Below, in pieces: positions 37,077 through 48,274 of a stretch of DNA of 64,000 nt. The notes beneath the pieces are model-generated. The model did no database searches and was not told the origin of the DNA. It saw only the letters and a list, made by a program, of their open reading frames with translations. A program made the position numbers and the translations under genes. Source of the DNA: Pyrrhosoma nymphula (Eukaryota; Arthropoda; Insecta; Odonata; Coenagrionidae); contig OY754327.1 of the NCBI GenBank assembly GCA_963573305.1, positions 143,632,855 to 143,696,854 of the forward strand, read 5' to 3'. Numbering within the stretch: the first letter of the stretch is position 1; every line of letters begins with the position of its first letter.

Positions 37077-38118
37077 CAGGGCCGGTCCTAGGCATTTTTC
37101 AAGTGTAAGTGAACTATAATTTCGGCTCCCCCCCCCCCCCAGAAATTCCCCGAAGAGGTAGTAGGGTGGTTCCTCCCCGAGAAAAAATTGAAAATTGGCG
37201 TAATTAATTTCCGTTATAATTTATATGATTTCTTTGTGTTTATTGGTACATTCAGCAATTTTATAGCAAGCATTCAGCAGCATTCAGCAAGCCTTCACCT
37301 GTAGAATCCGTAATAGGAACGAAACCTAAAACATTTTCTTTAATTAACACTCCCTCGTTCTCCGCGAATTTCACAAATCACGCCACCAATGTCATTTGGT
37401 CAGTGTGACTAACATCGGGTGTACAGTCCAGTATTATGGAATAATATGTACACTTTTTTAACTCATTTAAATTACGGTGTTGAATCTATGTGGACACAAG
37501 ACTAATATACTCATTTTGAATAGTTTTGCTCAAATAATGAACATGTGTCTCTTCATGAGTAACTCTTCTCACATGTTCAGCCATGAAAACATCAAATTTG
37601 GCAATGTGTTCCACAAGTTTCAAAAAGTTGCCATTGTTACGCTGGAAAAGTCTCTTTTGTTCCTCGAAAGGCCAATACTCGCGTCCCCAAAAATTGGACG
37701 ATAGATAGTAAGCGTTTCAGAACTTGGTTCAAGTGTTCAGTTTCAGCCTGTATAATTCTTTTATTTCCTTTGTCAATCATCTCATGCAAACATAATCGCA
37801 AGGACAGTTCACGCCAAAATTGACAATTGTTTATATGAATAGGAGACTTTTCATAACTGGTCAAAATCTTTGTAAAGTTTTGCCAATCTGAATAGCCTTG
37901 TTCTCCAGCGAGGGATGAATTTAAATATCCAAAACCTTTGCATACAAAACAAAATACTGATTAATTACACATATGATTAATCTCATATGCGTTCTCTTTC
38001 TCTTGTCTTTGTTGACAAAATTCTGCATATTTTGGGTCTATATATTTTGAGGGCTTGTCGGGGCGCCTACGGCGCCCTACGCGGCCGCGTGGTTCGCTTA
38101 CACCTTGGTCCGGGCCTG
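37077..38118 (-). mobile_element. Internally deleted hAT transposon with 8 bp target-site duplication
   Basis: The element is bounded by identical 8 bp GTTATATA at 37069-37076 and 38119-38126, the target-site length of the hAT superfamily. Its termini CAGGGCCGGTCCTAGG and, inverted, CAGGCCCGGACCAAGG match at 13 of 16 positions and fit the C/TAG-start hAT style. At 1042 bp it is far shorter than an autonomous hAT. It holds a fragment of a transposase-like gene on the minus strand. The perfect duplication shows that both ends belong to one insertion. Confidence 0.9.
37265..38035 (-). pseudogene. hAT transposase fragment (TTF/MYM-type, DUF4371-like)
   Basis: The conceptual minus-strand product resembles the N-terminal half of the hAT proteins often annotated as zinc finger MYM-type or TTF-type. 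It runs from a region with CKGFGYLNSSLAGEQGYSDW, through the helical stretch HEMIDKGNKRIIQAETEHLN and LAFRGTKETF, to the catalytic-domain start ILDCTPDVSHTDQMTLV and GFVPITDSTGEGLL. It has in-frame stops, including TGA after LVA, and a +1 frameshift near 37640, where TTTTCCAGCGTAAC must shift to give FQRNNGNFLKLVEH. The C-terminal half, with the dimerisation domain, is absent. Clearly non-functional; family assignment by motif recall. Confidence 0.85.
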
Positions 38119-38126
38119 GTTATATA

Positions 38127-38740
38127 CTTTTGCCGTCCCCAATGAACCCATAATTCTCACATAACAGCTACCACTCACCAATATCAATTCACTCATAAGT
38201 CCTAGTAATTAGTATTCCCGAGCCCTGCTACTTCATCGAGATACTATGAGATAATGGGGTCAAGATTAATGTCCCTACAGATTATAATGGCCAAAGACGC
38301 CATCAAAAACAGTAATATCAATGCATATTTCGGGTCCCACGCACGTGAGATCATAAATAAGCTATGATCTTTGCGATTTGTCGCCTTCCTAAATACCACG
38401 GCATTTCACCGAATTATTACTTTCTCACACCACTCTCTGTTCCAGTTCCCGCCCCTCTATTCGTTCTCCCATCGGAACAAGTCCAACTCAGGCCTTCCAT
38501 GCAGTCCCCACATCCGTCACACACATCTGCCGTGTCCAACCCTTCCCAGAATTCATTTCACGCCTCATTCTGACGTCACACGCCTCTGAGCTGCGCCTTG
38601 CCTCCGCCTGACGCATATGCTCCCCAAAGTTGCGTATATGCTAAGCACGTAGGAGAAAGTTTAAATAATACCCACTTGAGAATTTTTATCATATTTTCAT
38701 ATAATTTTGGTTATTCCTAGAATCATCCAAACTCAATGCT
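38127..38740. other. Non-coding DNA
   Basis: No recognisable features. Frames at 38364-38589 are Pro/Ser-rich and unrecognised. Confidence 0.4.
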
Positions 38741-38749
38741 TATCGTAAT

Positions 38750-39860
38750 AATTGGAAGAAGGTATAAACAAGGCGGTTTACGACGTTCAACGTCTTCCGA
38801 TTCTCAATTTCCATGCCTCACGATCAATCCAGAGTTCTTCATTTAATCCTCTTTCTCTCATTTCTTTCTCTATCCCTTGTATCCAACTTTTCCGCGGTCT
38901 GCGTCTCCTCCGTCTTCCTTCCGGGTTCCACAGCAACATTTGTTTCGGGAGTGTTTCATTTCCCACTCGTTTCACGTGCCCATACCACCTCAACTGCTGC
39001 GTTATTATTTCATCTTTTATCGTATCATTGACATTCATAATTTCTCTAATTCTTTCATTCCTTATTCTTTCTTTTTTTGATTATCCGGCTGCTCTTCGCC
39101 AGAAGCCCATTTTAGTCGTCAGTAACAGTTTTTCTGATTTCTCAGTTAGTGGCCATGCTTCACAGCTCTAGGTTACTATGCTCTTTACTATGGTGTTATA
39201 AATTCTCTTTTCGTTTTCATTGGATATTGTATTGTCCCACAATAAGCTATTTAATAGCGTTATTGCCTTTTTGCCTTTATTTCATCTATCTCTAATGGCT
39301 GCCTCCATTGTTTTACTTTCTGCAATTTGTATCCCTATATATTTATACTCTTTACAGAGTCCTATTTGTTGCCCACCTTCTAAAATAAGATTCTGTTGCA
39401 TTCCTCCCATCCACATATATTTTGTTTTGTCAATACTGATATCAAGCCCCTAATTTTGGTATGCTTCTATTATTTTTCTGGTCATATATTCTAAATCTTC
39501 ATAATCTTGTGATAGAATAACTTGGTCGTCTGCATAGCGTAAGGTGTATGTATATGGTACTTTCTTTCAAAGGTATTCCCATGGAGTTGCATTTCCTTTT
39601 CCAACCCTTTATCACTTGATCTAAATATGTTTTTGAAAGTGTGGGGGAAACACAGCAGCCCTGTCATAGACCTTTATTTATTGTGAATCCCTCAGAGAAG
39701 TCGTTTCCCATTTTGATCTTGGCTGCACTATTATTGTACAAATGTTTTATGGCTATTATTAAGTATGAGCTTATGTTAGATCTTTCCAAGGCTTCCCACA
39801 GTTTCATTTGTGGCACCTTATTGTATGCGTTTTATATTTGCCACGTATTGAGTCCAAAAA
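38750..39860 (-). mobile_element. 5'-truncated non-LTR retrotransposon (LINE)
   Basis: The minus strand carries about 350 codons of a LINE reverse-transcriptase ORF reaching the element's natural C-terminus, with a short 3' tail after the stop at 38787. 5' truncation near 39860 is typical of target-primed reverse transcription. A poly(A) or target-site duplication was not resolved. The clade looks RTE-like from the C-terminus but is not certain. Confidence 0.85.
38787..39845 (-). pseudogene. LINE reverse transcriptase, decayed
   Basis: Order on the minus strand: NKVPQMKLWEALE (palm entry, near 39830-39780), FTINKGL-stop-QGCCVSP (the GLRQGCxLSP motif, 39690-39640), the catalytic RYADDQVILSQDYEDLEYM with YADD at 39536-39525, IDKTKYMWMG, KEYKYIGIQI, and the C-terminal QQLRWYGHVKRVGNETLPKQ followed by an Arg-rich GRRRRRRPRKSW and LWIDREAWKLRIGRR. 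In-frame stops include TGA at 39666-39664 where Arg is expected (CGA to TGA), plus later TAG, TGA and TAA codons; at least one frame change is needed before YADD. The RT core is recognisable, but the gene is dead. Confidence 0.88.
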
Positions 39861-40528
39861 GTCACAAAAATCAACCAACGTTCAACACAACCAAAAATAA
39901 TAACATTTTCAGTACATATTTCGGCTGAACATTAGTTTTCAATAAAGAATTTAAGAAAGTTGACTGTCTCTCTTCTTTCTTTCATCTCTTTGTCATTCTT
40001 TCTCTTTCGAATGTCATTACATGCCATAAATTCGTAAATTTTCTTATTCCGGAAATCCACTGCTAAGTCATGTATTTTTAATGCCGTCTACTTGATACCT
40101 TACACAGCGCTGTAATCAAATTGCTATATTTTGAAATAAATCTACTCAATATTTTCCCCGGTCTATACTCCCATAACAGAAGTCTAACGGTTTGGTCATA
40201 TAACCGACAGATAACGTAAAGCACACAAGAAATCACCCTGGAAAACGTTGTTTCAAAGTAAACATGCCTCAATGCCAGGATTCGAATCTTATATTGCGCC
40301 AGAAATGGGCACGAATCTTACGTGAGGAAATATTCGAAAAAATAAATTAACGAATTATCCTCAGCTTCATAACATCGCAAGTACCCAGTGTAGAAAGTTT
40401 TTATGAAACCTTAAGTTTTTCTGGAGGTATGTTTTGAGGAAGATAATTTCGTTCAAGCGACTATATTCGAAAATTATGTGATTTCAGTGTCGATGTTTTG
40501 CAAACCATGAACAAGAAATTCAACTCAT
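39860..40528. other. AT-rich non-coding DNA
   Basis: Upstream of the truncated LINE on the minus strand. No coding similarity recognised. Confidence 0.4.
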
Positions 40529-41746
40529 ATGGGTAATTCCCTGTGAAATCACGGACGAGTTGCCCTTACCATCTCAGATTTGCACAAAAGTTTTTGTGTG
40601 TTATTAGTTAAGGTCATTAGTTTTTAAATAATATTTTTATGAAAAATGTTGAGTTTTTGCGGAGATACGGGGATATGAAAGTGCAGGTTTTTCGAGTAAC
40701 TTTGACACACAAATATAGCAATGAGTACAAAGTTTCTGGCCTTCAACCACTCTTCCTAAAACGCCCCGGCAACGGTTGTAAAAGGTCGCAGTGACAGGAC
40801 GAAGATTTCGAGGACTAATATTTTTATGCAAATTCAGCGGACTGAAACATTGCTTTTGTTTTTCACAGAAAACACAGGGACGAGAGAACTGGCTGTCGGT
40901 AATGTATACAGTTGTAATTAAGTCTACTCTTAAAACCTATCTGGTAACAATCACATAAATCATCACAATGAAATAGTTGAATCGCATCAAGCTCCGGGCC
41001 AACGTGCGACCTCCCGTGCAGATTTACCCACATCAGCCGCCAGATTTAGGCAGTTGCACCGCCGTTATATAAACCCAACTGTGAAGTAACTATTTTAAGC
41101 AATATCCATGATATAAAGAGACACTTTTTTGAAGTAACACTTCTACCTTACGTCAAACGTATATTATAGTGCATTTCTCACTCCATGGGCAAGGAACGAA
41201 AGGCCTAACTGCTACTCAACCAGATGGGAGTGGACACGGTGAAGTGCATGCCATGAACAACTTTTTTTGCTCCCTTATATGACATATTTCAACGACGAAA
41301 CTTTTCAGCCTCTTTACCAACACAAAGGACTATAAGGTTTTAAAATTTGAGGTGGATATTTTTGGGTGGTGGTGGTGAAAACGGTGGGGTACATTTTGAA
41401 AATTTAATTTTAAACTTTAAAACTTTTTTTAAACTTCAAAACATTTTAAATTTTCAAATTTGACCGTTGAATATGATACACTAATGTTTTTTGTACAAAA
41501 TGATTCTTACCGGAGCTTTATAGCTTTCTTAGATCAGAAGAAAATGGGGAAACTCTGGGACTTGTTTTCACAAATGCCAAATTTTTCATACTCCCGTATC
41601 TCCGCAAAAACTCAACATTTTTCATAAATATATTATATGCAAACTAATGACCATATAAGGATAACACACAAAAAACTGCGTGCAAATCTGAGACAGTGAG
41701 GGCAATTTTTGCATTTTTGTCGGTGCTTTGGCAAGGAATGACCCAT
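40529..41746. mobile_element. 1.2 kb element with ~150 bp inverted termini
   Basis: The left arm begins ATGGGTAATTCC at 40529 and the right arm, read inward, begins ATGGGTCATTCC at 41746. Both continue through TTGCCCT, CTCAGATTTGCAC and TTTTTGTGTGTTAT to ATGAAAAATGTTGAGTTTTT and GCGGAGATACGGG. About 850 bp lie between the arms with no recognised transposase. This is a non-autonomous DNA transposon or foldback element. The target-site duplication was not resolved and the superfamily is unknown to me. Confidence 0.8.
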
Positions 41747-41859
41747 AACAAATATTTCCTTCCAATGTCTTTTATATAATGTAATTTACGTAAGCTTATT
41801 GTTTTCTAACTAACCTCTTTCTTTCTATCTAACTAACCTCAATTTCATTGTACACAAAA

Positions 41860-41945
41860 AAATTGTCATCGACCTTTTGTCACCCTCTGTCACACACCCT
41901 TGAGGTGCCTGGCAGGGTACTATGTAGATGTAGTTATTTATGCCA
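41860..41945 (+). repeat. Dispersed repeat tail (CACACCCTTGAGGTGCC type)
   Basis: The segment CACCCTCTGTCACACACCC then TTGAGGTGCCTGGCAGGG and TACTATGTAGATGTAG resembles 30050-30110 (CATCCCTCTGTGACATCTCG, GGGTAGTATGTACACG). It is a fragment of a dispersed repeat of unknown class. Confidence 0.5.
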
Positions 41946-41949
41946 ATCC

Positions 41950-42925
41950 TCTAAAATTCCCACGAAAAAAAAGTTATGAAATCGTTTGCTAATCCATATT
42001 CTCCGTTCAATTTCACAATTAATATGAGTACTGGTAGCAACCAGCAAACTATTATGATACCCTCTTTCAAAGTTTAAAGGCCATTAAGTTGTTTTACATT
42101 CGCGGATAAACCAAACCATTGGATAAGATGACAGAAGTTTCTACCAATATAAAATATATCAAACGTCTAATGTAAGTTTCAAGAGAGGATCGCTGGGTCC
42201 TTCGATTGCTCTGGCTGTTTGTTTTCAATTATTGAGAACCATCACTCGTATCAGGGGAATAAAATTGAATTTTCCATCATCAATTTAATCCCATCGAAAA
42301 GCTCCAAGTTTTCTGAATCAATGCATTCATCTCGCGCCGGCAGAAGTGGATGCATCAGATCGATAGGATTTGCCGCTTTTTATTCTAGAATTTTTGCCGA
42401 TTCGCTCAAAAAAGGTAAACATTTGGTCGAGGGATAAGGCTGAATTTTAGACTGTTTCGTTGATGTACACGCTTATCAATGGTTCAATACAAATTCTAAA
42501 TAGAACCGAGATTAAACAGCGATAAAAATTTACCTATCTGATTTATTTCCTATACTCTTATTAAGTAATAACTTTAATGGCCGAGTGAACTGACTGACTC
42601 TTTTCCAACAATTTTGCATGTCCAGAAAGAGGACTTGATAACTAAAAGCCAAACAAAAGGAAACTCATCTCGCAATTTCTTTTTAGTGAGGCATGATATT
42701 GAGCCTAAAGACATTTGGAGGATGGCTTACATTTTCATCAATATATAACTTACTCTGCCATACGTTCCCAAGTGGCCCAGATTTTAAGATCAAAGATTTC
42801 CATTCAGTGACCTTTATGGGAAATGTAGAACGATCCACAAAATGCTTGATACTTATTTATTTTCGTATACATTCAAGGGGTATGCCACGTAGCTTACGCA
42901 GGAGTTAGCTCTGGGGACAGGTGGG
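41950..42925. other. AT-rich non-coding DNA
   Basis: Nothing recognisable. Confidence 0.45.
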
Positions 42926-42929
42926 CGTT

Positions 42930-43260
42930 TAATGGAGGTTCTCCTCACTCTGCAGGACTGCAAGGAAACTTGTCTTCCGCACGCTTCACTGATATGTCTC
43001 TCGAGTTTAGCACTCAGCAGTCCAACTCCTCCGCTCTTGCACGTCTCCTTCCCCGCAACACTCCATTCTCTTGCAGCTTATACCCTTCTTCCGCCCAGCA
43101 TCAGGCCGGGACCGTATTTCCTCTTCTTTTAATTTAATTTTACGAACGCCAGCCTATGCTCCTTTTGTTTCCTTCCACCTCACGGTGGCGCCACCGACGG
43201 AGAGTTAGTAAACAGAGGCGGAGCCCCGCAGCGTCTTCGTCCATGCACGAGACCGCCAGC
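42930..43260. other. GC-rich, pyrimidine-biased island
   Basis: A short GC island. No domain similarity in the frame at 42932-43132. Confidence 0.35.
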
Positions 43261-43269
43261 AGGGAAAAT

Positions 43270-44000
43270 GTTTCTCAACCTCCCCAGTTTTAATAAAATG
43301 GAATCCTGCGACTATTTTTTTCAACGAGATGTGCACAATAAATCGAGATCAGACGACTTTCCTAATTTTACTCCTTAATCCTTTTTGTCATTCTTTTGTC
43401 TTTATCACAAAAGAAGGAAATCTCGGTCTTATAAAGGAAAAAAATCATTTACCGAGTACCATGGAGGAAGATTTTTAGGAGCTAACGCCGCACTTGAGAT
43501 TATCTTCATCACCATGAGGATAACGGAACTAGATGAAAGAAAAAAAATCATCGGCGTTAAACCCTTTGGGTAGCGTATATTTCACAAGGACGCGCATGAC
43601 AGCAACGGAAAGGTAATATGATAAACCCAAAATACACATTTTTTTAAAATTGGTCCTTATCTTTCCTACGCCCGTTCTTTCAATAAATGGAAGATAGTTT
43701 CATAATATTTTAGCGGAAGAAAAAGAGCTACATGAATTTTTCATGAAATGGCAGGATATTGATTCAAAATTTTGTATTGATATGCTTATGAACTTGGGGA
43801 GAGGTTCGGAGAATTGCAACGCCTCTTCAAACTCTCCATTTTCGCCGATTTAACGTTGGTTCCCGGAAGTGTAAACCTAAATTTTGTGGGATTGGCTTTT
43901 CATTAATATCTCTGTCACAATTCGATTGATGTTTTTTATAGCCTGTGACCAAATCAATGGATCCTTCATCTGTTTTTATGAAGGCTTTGGGTTAAAATGT
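43270..44000. other. AT-rich non-coding DNA
   Basis: No recognisable genes or repeats. Confidence 0.4.
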
Positions 44001-44001
44001 A

Positions 44002-44083
44002 ATTCATCACTCATTCAAACCGGATGAGTGATGAATCACGTGGCTTAGAAATGAATGAGAAATTCATTTCTAAGCTACGTGAT
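44002..44083. repeat. Two interlocked inverted repeats
   Basis: Hairpin 1 has perfect 13 bp arms ATTCATCACTCAT (44002-44014) and ATGAGTGATGAAT (44024-44036) with a 9 bp loop. Hairpin 2 has 22 bp arms 44035-44056 and 44062-44083 with one mismatch and a 5 bp loop. The hairpins overlap by 2 bp. No coding content. Confidence 0.85.
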
Positions 44084-44555
44084 TATTCCGTTTTTTAATA
44101 ACTGCGGATGCCATATTTAAACAGTAACAAGTGGTATCAAGAGAAGTGAGGAATTGCATGCATGGAAATCTACCTACCCCCCTCTTCCGATTGATAATCG
44201 CGGTATGACTGGCCGCATGATGTTCTCAAATATCAGACAAACCGTGAAGTGTATATCGTGATGAACAGAGAAAAACAGCAAGAGAGATCAAAAACAAATA
44301 GTTTACATGTTCTCCAAATGCCATCGGTTACTTAAGGAAAATATTTGGGACTTTTTGGAGGGAAAACAAGGAGGAAGTATCACAAGAAGGATGAATGAAT
44401 GTCAACTGCCAGAAGCAACCAAATGCCTCGTCTAGGGATACCAAGAAATGGCTTACTAAAGGGACCCTGAGAATACATAGCTATTCCATTTTGCCTCAGC
44501 TGCGCCAGGGGAACGGATCGCTTAAATAGAGAAGGGTAGAACGGAAATCAGAACT
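44084..44555. other. Non-coding DNA
   Basis: No recognisable features. Confidence 0.4.
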
Positions 44556-44559
44556 GCTC

Positions 44560-44735
44560 TGCTAGAAGCATGCAGTGGCTCTAAAAATCCGATGAGGTGC
44601 ACTATATTGGTGCCGAGGCATCAATGCACTCACTGCTGGTCAACTAGACACTCCGATTCCATCCCGGTCAAGTCAAATGATTTTTTCATGGCGAATTTCA
44701 CCGTCTTCGGTGTATAATTTATTCATTTATGCAGC
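44560..44735 (+). mobile_element. SINE-like repeat, degenerate
   Basis: The stretch GGTGCACTATATTGGTGCC followed by a B-box-like CGATTCCATCCCGG, then a body with AAATGATTTTTTCATGG, resembles the SINE at 30235 (AATGATTTTTTTCACCC after its B-box). Degenerate, so low confidence. Confidence 0.4.
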
Positions 44736-44809
44736 GATACTAAATTATTTAATTTAACAGGTGGTTAGCCCTATTTAATCAATTTCAGGATGAAGAGCGG
44801 TCTGGAAGA

Positions 44810-45262
44810 TCACAACATGCAAAATTTCAAGACACACTTTTCAGTGCAGAACATTTCAATAGTATCAAGCATGAATAAATACTTTAAAAGTGTGTAGCTC
44901 CTTAAAAATAGCTCGTTCCTCGCACTTAGAAGTGCCTTATAACCTTCAAGTACCTTTGGTTCAAAGGTAACACCACTAGTTTTGTACCTTGAAACCCTAT
45001 CGCCTGCCTGATTCCTCCTTACATTCCTCTTATGACTGTCGTAGAAAGCTTTTAGTTGTTTGGCAGTTCTCTTATTAACATTCAAATGGCTGGTAAAGTC
45101 ACCCTAAACCTTTTTCCATGCCATCTCCTTCTTCTTTAACGCGCTTCCGTCTGTTCTTTTATATTTATTTATCTCTCTATATTTCATCACGAAATCAACA
45201 ATCACATTCCTTTCCTTAAAACTATAATTGGAACTCCTAAACCTCTTATTCTCGGAAGTCAT
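44810..45262 (-). pseudogene. Myb/SANT-like DNA-binding ORF with one amber codon
   Basis: A 150-codon minus-strand frame opens at ATG 45262-45260 (MTSENKRFRSSNYSFKERN). It encodes a trihelical Myb/SANT-like domain of the insect 'regulatory protein zeste-like' type: FKERNVIVDFVMKYREI (helix 1), RTDGSALKKKEMAWKKV (with the usual Lys-Trp pattern), GDFTSH, and KRTAKQLKAFYDSHKRNVRR (recognition helix). A linker with KTSGVTFEPKV and a hydrophobic tail follow to 44810. The only defect is TAG at 45106-45104 between AWKKV and GDFTSH; otherwise the frame is continuous. This family is expanded in insects and is often transposon-derived or paired with PIF/Harbinger transposases. It could be a recent pseudogene, a polymorphic null or a base-call error. 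No transposase was seen beside it. Confidence 0.8.
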
Positions 45263-48200
45263 GCCACAAATTCTTTACATAAAAGCGATTAATGATGCTC
45301 ATTTTTCGTTCCGAGTGCCTAGACAAAGGCTGCCGTACAGTATGAGAACACATTCGATAATAAGTCCGTGATTTAATCGCAGCGTTTTCTAACAGATCGT
45401 TAAAATAGGGATTCAGTCCTTGCTGAAATGTAGCATTAAATGACGTCCCGTTAAATTTCAATTGTGCTTAGGGAACGGAACGTTTGTCGAATTTTAACTA
45501 AGGTTGGTGAAACCGGGAAATTATCTTTTAGTCCTCCAATACCACTTTTTTTATTAATTTTTGGAATGAGAACTGACCCTGATTAATCAAAATCTTCTCG
45601 CCAAACCTCCTCGCAAACCTCCATCGCAATACCTCCGCAACTAGTGTTGGGAATTATGAAAATGCGTAAGACCCTCCCCAAACTCAGTCAATGTGGAAAT
45701 CATTCGGTAATATCATTTTCCTTGGCACTTCCAATCACTGAAATGGCATCTTGTTCTCCAAAAAAGCTTGCACGATTGTGCATTAAATTTAAAATTAGAC
45801 ATTTATTCTTCCAATATATATTTAAGAACCTATTATATTGTTGAGCCCCATTAATTAACATGAACTGGAGAGTTTTTTTCGTATAAATGTTAAAAGAGTT
45901 TAATATTTATTTCACGGTTATTATTTATTTGAAATCATTTAATGCACATTTCTAATCGTTTCAAAATAAGGCGCCTTAGTTCGCAGGTACGGTCAAAAAT
46001 GCGTACTTCCTTTTCTTATATGACAGAGAATATCTCGCTGTACTTTAAATAATCTGAGTTTAAGCATGTTATTTCCTATTTTTTTAAAGAAAGAGGCTAA
46101 GTGAATAAATGGCTGGGAACCAACAACCACAACGATGTAACAGACTATATTGGTGGCACTTTATCATAGCCAAGGTTATTTCTTCATTTTATGGATAATG
46201 GTCTGAAGAGATATACCATAAGTAATTGTATTGATCAATAACCAGCTGAGAAAAATAGTTTTGAAATTTGTTGAATATTAATAAAAAGCAAAGAATATTT
46301 CCATATAATTGAAGATATTTCCACACTATATCCGAAACCTAGCTAAAATTATCATATCCCAGCAAGTGAACAAACGACACAAGCGCAGATATTTTAACTA
46401 CACCTCAGAATATTAACGCAATGCAAAAATGATAAATAATGAATATATGCTGAGTGTTTACTTATTATTACGCTAAATATTGGATTTAATAGCTTTTATT
46501 TGATTCACTCGACACGTTTGTGCAAACAGCCATCAAATGATAATATTTATCATGAACAGCATAGGAATGCTTATTTTTAGCATGATTTCCCGAAGACTTT
46601 CTTCAGAGGCAGTTTGCAGGAGAACGGTAAAAAAACTTAAGAGGAATTCGTTTTTTGTGCTTAAACTTTCAATTCGAGAAAATATATTAATTTAAACACA
46701 TGTATGTACCTGCACATACGACTCTACCACAGAAACTGATTACAAATTTTAGCTTTCAAAATGTCAATAAGTTAAGGCATAACTATGAAAAAGAAGGCTG
46801 CGTAGATGGTGTCACAGTGATTGAATCACTAATCGATGGCGCAAAGAAACAAAGCGCTTTTTAGAGGCTAAGCACATTACTATGATGAAAGGATTCGGTC
46901 CAATTATTCTTGAATCTACAGTAGCGTGTAAGGAATGTAACGCATGAAGTGGTCCCAAGAAGGAAATTTAAGTTCTATAGTTTCTGAATCTGAAAGAGTT
47001 CACATTTTGATATCGATGAAAATGTTCATCTTTAGCACTTTACTCAGGGAGGCTTAACGCATGAAATAGATCTTTAAAGGAGTCAATTTCACGATTCCAA
47101 GAATATTGAGAAGGGTATTGCATGTCTTCATATCGAATCTGAGAACTCATCTGAATTCCCAAAATGATCCAATTCACCGAGCGTGTGTTATCCACGCCCA
47201 TTCCGTGTTAATTCCAGGGGAAGGAAGGCAAAGGTATCACCTAGTTCATCCAATGGACTTGGAATTCTCTAGGGTTTTAGGAGCATCATTTTGATTCCCA
47301 TATTCATTTTAAAAATCCTTTTATTTTTGGAACTTGTGCCAAATTTTAAATTAACAACCCACTCCACAACTACTTATTGCGTGATTTAATTAGTCACTTC
47401 GGAATTTGATGGCAATATTTAGATAATATTGTCAAAATGTATACGAGTCCTTAAAGTCTTATAATTTTCATCTTGCAAAAAGGCGTGTTCCCTAAACACA
47501 TTAAGTTCAAGAGCCTATAACATGAGTAGGAAGACAAAATTTGTCCATAGTAAGAGTTAAACGGTAGACAGATGTTCATAACGACTTAAGCCCATGATCG
47601 TGGAAGTAAATTCACACGAAGGGGAGAGAATACCTCATCTTTGAAAAGCACCCTCCTGTCATTGGGTTTCTTTTCTGCTCTAATCCCCGCATTTCTCGAC
47701 CCTGATTATGCTAAATGCAATGGAAAATGGTTCTACTACGCAGCAACCAAAAAATGCATTTCGATTTGTCTTCATGTACTTTCTTCCCTAAAAACAACGA
47801 TTAACAAACGTCAGTATGTATTGGTGATGGCGGCTGGGAAAAATATTGTATGCTTCTATGCTGGGTTTGGAATTGGCAATATTATTCGTTTTTGACTTTA
47901 CAAAGAGATTCCCGAGGATTCCCTGTCTGGAAAGATAATGGGGCCCATTCCTGAAGTTAGACTAAATTAGGGCCGATTTCTCGACCGTCTCGACTCGACT
48001 TAAATTTACCCGTTGTAGACTGCGAATAAACGGGGGAAACAGCTTGCACGAACGCTGTTCCGGCAAAATGTTGCCCAGACATTGGCGTTTTATGTCACAT
48101 TACTCATTGTTGAGCGAGACATACCCAAATAGTTAGTTTATCCGGAAAGTAAAAAAATGAACGACGTGTGCTCGACCCTCTCGATGTTTTGGAAGAACTT

Positions 48201-48270
48201 TATTATGATATTCGTCAAGAAGGAAAGGCAGGGGATAGTTAAACCTCAATTAAGTATTATTCTGAAAAAA
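45263..48270. other. AT-rich non-coding DNA
   Basis: No secure coding content. A further copy of the dispersed AATATCTCGCT motif lies near 46028-46052. A frame at 47641-47895 opens at TTG and has a hydrophobic start and two cysteines, but no recognised fold. Confidence 0.4.
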
Positions 48271-48274
48271 ATGG

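Noticed and set aside
47641..47895. Small secreted cysteine-containing protein resembling part of a Kunitz domain (GKWFYYAATKKC)
   Set aside because: Opens at TTG rather than ATG, cysteine spacing is wrong for Kunitz, remaining cysteines are missing, and no splice acceptor is evident.
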